DNA of 64,000 bases, taken from the NCBI RefSeq assembly GCF_000007825.1, contig NC_004722.1, positions 1,032,501-1,096,500 on the forward strand. The letters run 5' to 3'. The notes under the pieces are model-generated. The model had not been told where the DNA came from. It worked only from the letters and a program-made list of their open reading frames with translations, and made no database searches. This DNA comes from Bacillus cereus ATCC 14579. GTDB lineage: Bacteria; Bacillota; Bacilli; Bacillales; Bacillaceae_G. This document shows, piece by piece, positions 63,642 to 64,000 of the stretch. The stretch's first letter is position 1, and every line of letters starts with the position of its first letter. The translations under genes were made by a program, and so were the position numbers.

Positions 63642-64000
63642 TCACTCCTTTATGCTTTTCGTGTCTTTCCGTCCCCTGTGTAATTCAATTTTCACTTTCG
63701 CTAATGAGAGACCAGTCATTTCTGCTATTTCCTTATAGGAGAATCCATAGTAATCTCGTAGTAGTAGGACATTTCGTCTTTCGAGCGGAAGAGCGTATAA
63801 ACTGTCTAACCAACTAGCAATCTCATGTTTTACGAAATATTCATGTTCTGTACTTGGCACGTTTGGTAAATGGAATTCTTCCACTGTAGTTGTTTTATAC
63901 TTTTTTTCTTTTCGATACCAATCGATAAAGGCATTGTAGGCAATTGTAAATAACCACGGCCTAATTTCTTCTCCTTTATAATAGTCAATATGGACGAGCA
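63642..64000 (-). CDS. ECF sigma factor (partial at window edge)
   Basis: The frame is open to the right edge: region 2 motif RPWLFTIAYNAFIDWYRKEKK, then region 4 LDSLYALPLERRNVLLLRDYYGFSYKEIAEMTGLSLAKVKIELHRGRK. The start codon lies beyond the window. Paired with the anti-sigma factor at 62512-63636. The internal ATG at 63884 is not the start, because region 2 precedes it. Confidence 0.9.
   Translation of the reverse strand, partial: LVHIDYYKGEEIRPWLFTIAYNAFIDWYRKEKKYKTTTVEEFHLPNVPSTEHEYFVKHEIASWLDSLYALPLERRNVLLLRDYYGFSYKEIAEMTGLSLAKVKIELHRGRKDTKSIKE

Overview
The window reads as chromosomal DNA of a Bacillus cereus group member (B. cereus / B. thuringiensis type). Reasons: low GC with strong AGGAGG-type ribosome binding sites; a pbpF-hemE-hemH-hemY block and a yhfH-yhfI-lplJ-lcfB block in B. 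subtilis-like order; an L-isoleucine 4-hydroxylase that I recognise from B. thuringiensis; and a cytK enterotoxin gene preceded by a perfect PlcR box. I see no rRNA, tRNA, CRISPR array, prophage or insertion sequence.

Layout. 1-4.1 kb: end of a TetR gene, a ydbS-ydbT membrane operon, small membrane and Cys-rich genes, and a TetR regulator. 4.2-11.8 kb: a giant LPXTG collagen-type adhesin with 20 CnaB repeats. Its promoter carries a TetR-type operator in the spacer, and its leader is a c-di-GMP-I riboswitch followed by a terminator. 12.2-14.8 kb: isoleucine hydroxylase, a short-chain dehydrogenase and a DMT exporter (4-hydroxyisoleucine module). 15-16.9 kb: a second ydbS-ydbT pair. 17-23.5 kb: hmoB and pbpF, then the haem genes hemE-hemH-hemY. 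23.5-31.4 kb: a DUF2314 protein, a secreted nuclease, small membrane genes, an ABC-2-like permease and a BlaI/M56 regulatory pair. 31.6-35.5 kb: yhgD-yhgE with three copies of one operator. 35.7-42.8 kb: housekeeping genes (DUF2087, PH domain, GNAT, LacI regulator, yhfH, yhfI, lplJ, a lipoprotein, lcfB). 42.8-47.2 kb: an SLH-domain remnant and a sulfate ABC transporter operon whose binding-protein gene is frameshifted.

47.4-58.9 kb is the most unusual part: an AT-rich, almost unidirectional array of small unrelated genes (DUF2691, Imm44-like, LRR, DUF7660-like, RraB-like, DUF6882-like, SUFU-like, two paralogous membrane proteins and several unknowns). Between them lie truncated, chimeric and frameshifted copies of the same families, plus one short toxin-tip remnant. 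I interpret it as an orphan immunity-gene island of a polymorphic-toxin locus, with the full-length toxin absent. Several recombination junctions can be read directly (4-6 bp microhomologies).

58.9-64 kb: cytK with its PlcR box, a membrane metallophosphoesterase, an HD-domain protein, and an anti-sigma / ECF sigma pair running off the right edge.

Several broken genes differ from an intact frame by one base in a short homopolymer (ydbS, the sulfate-binding protein, two island genes). Either real decay or assembly errors could explain these, and resequencing is needed to decide.
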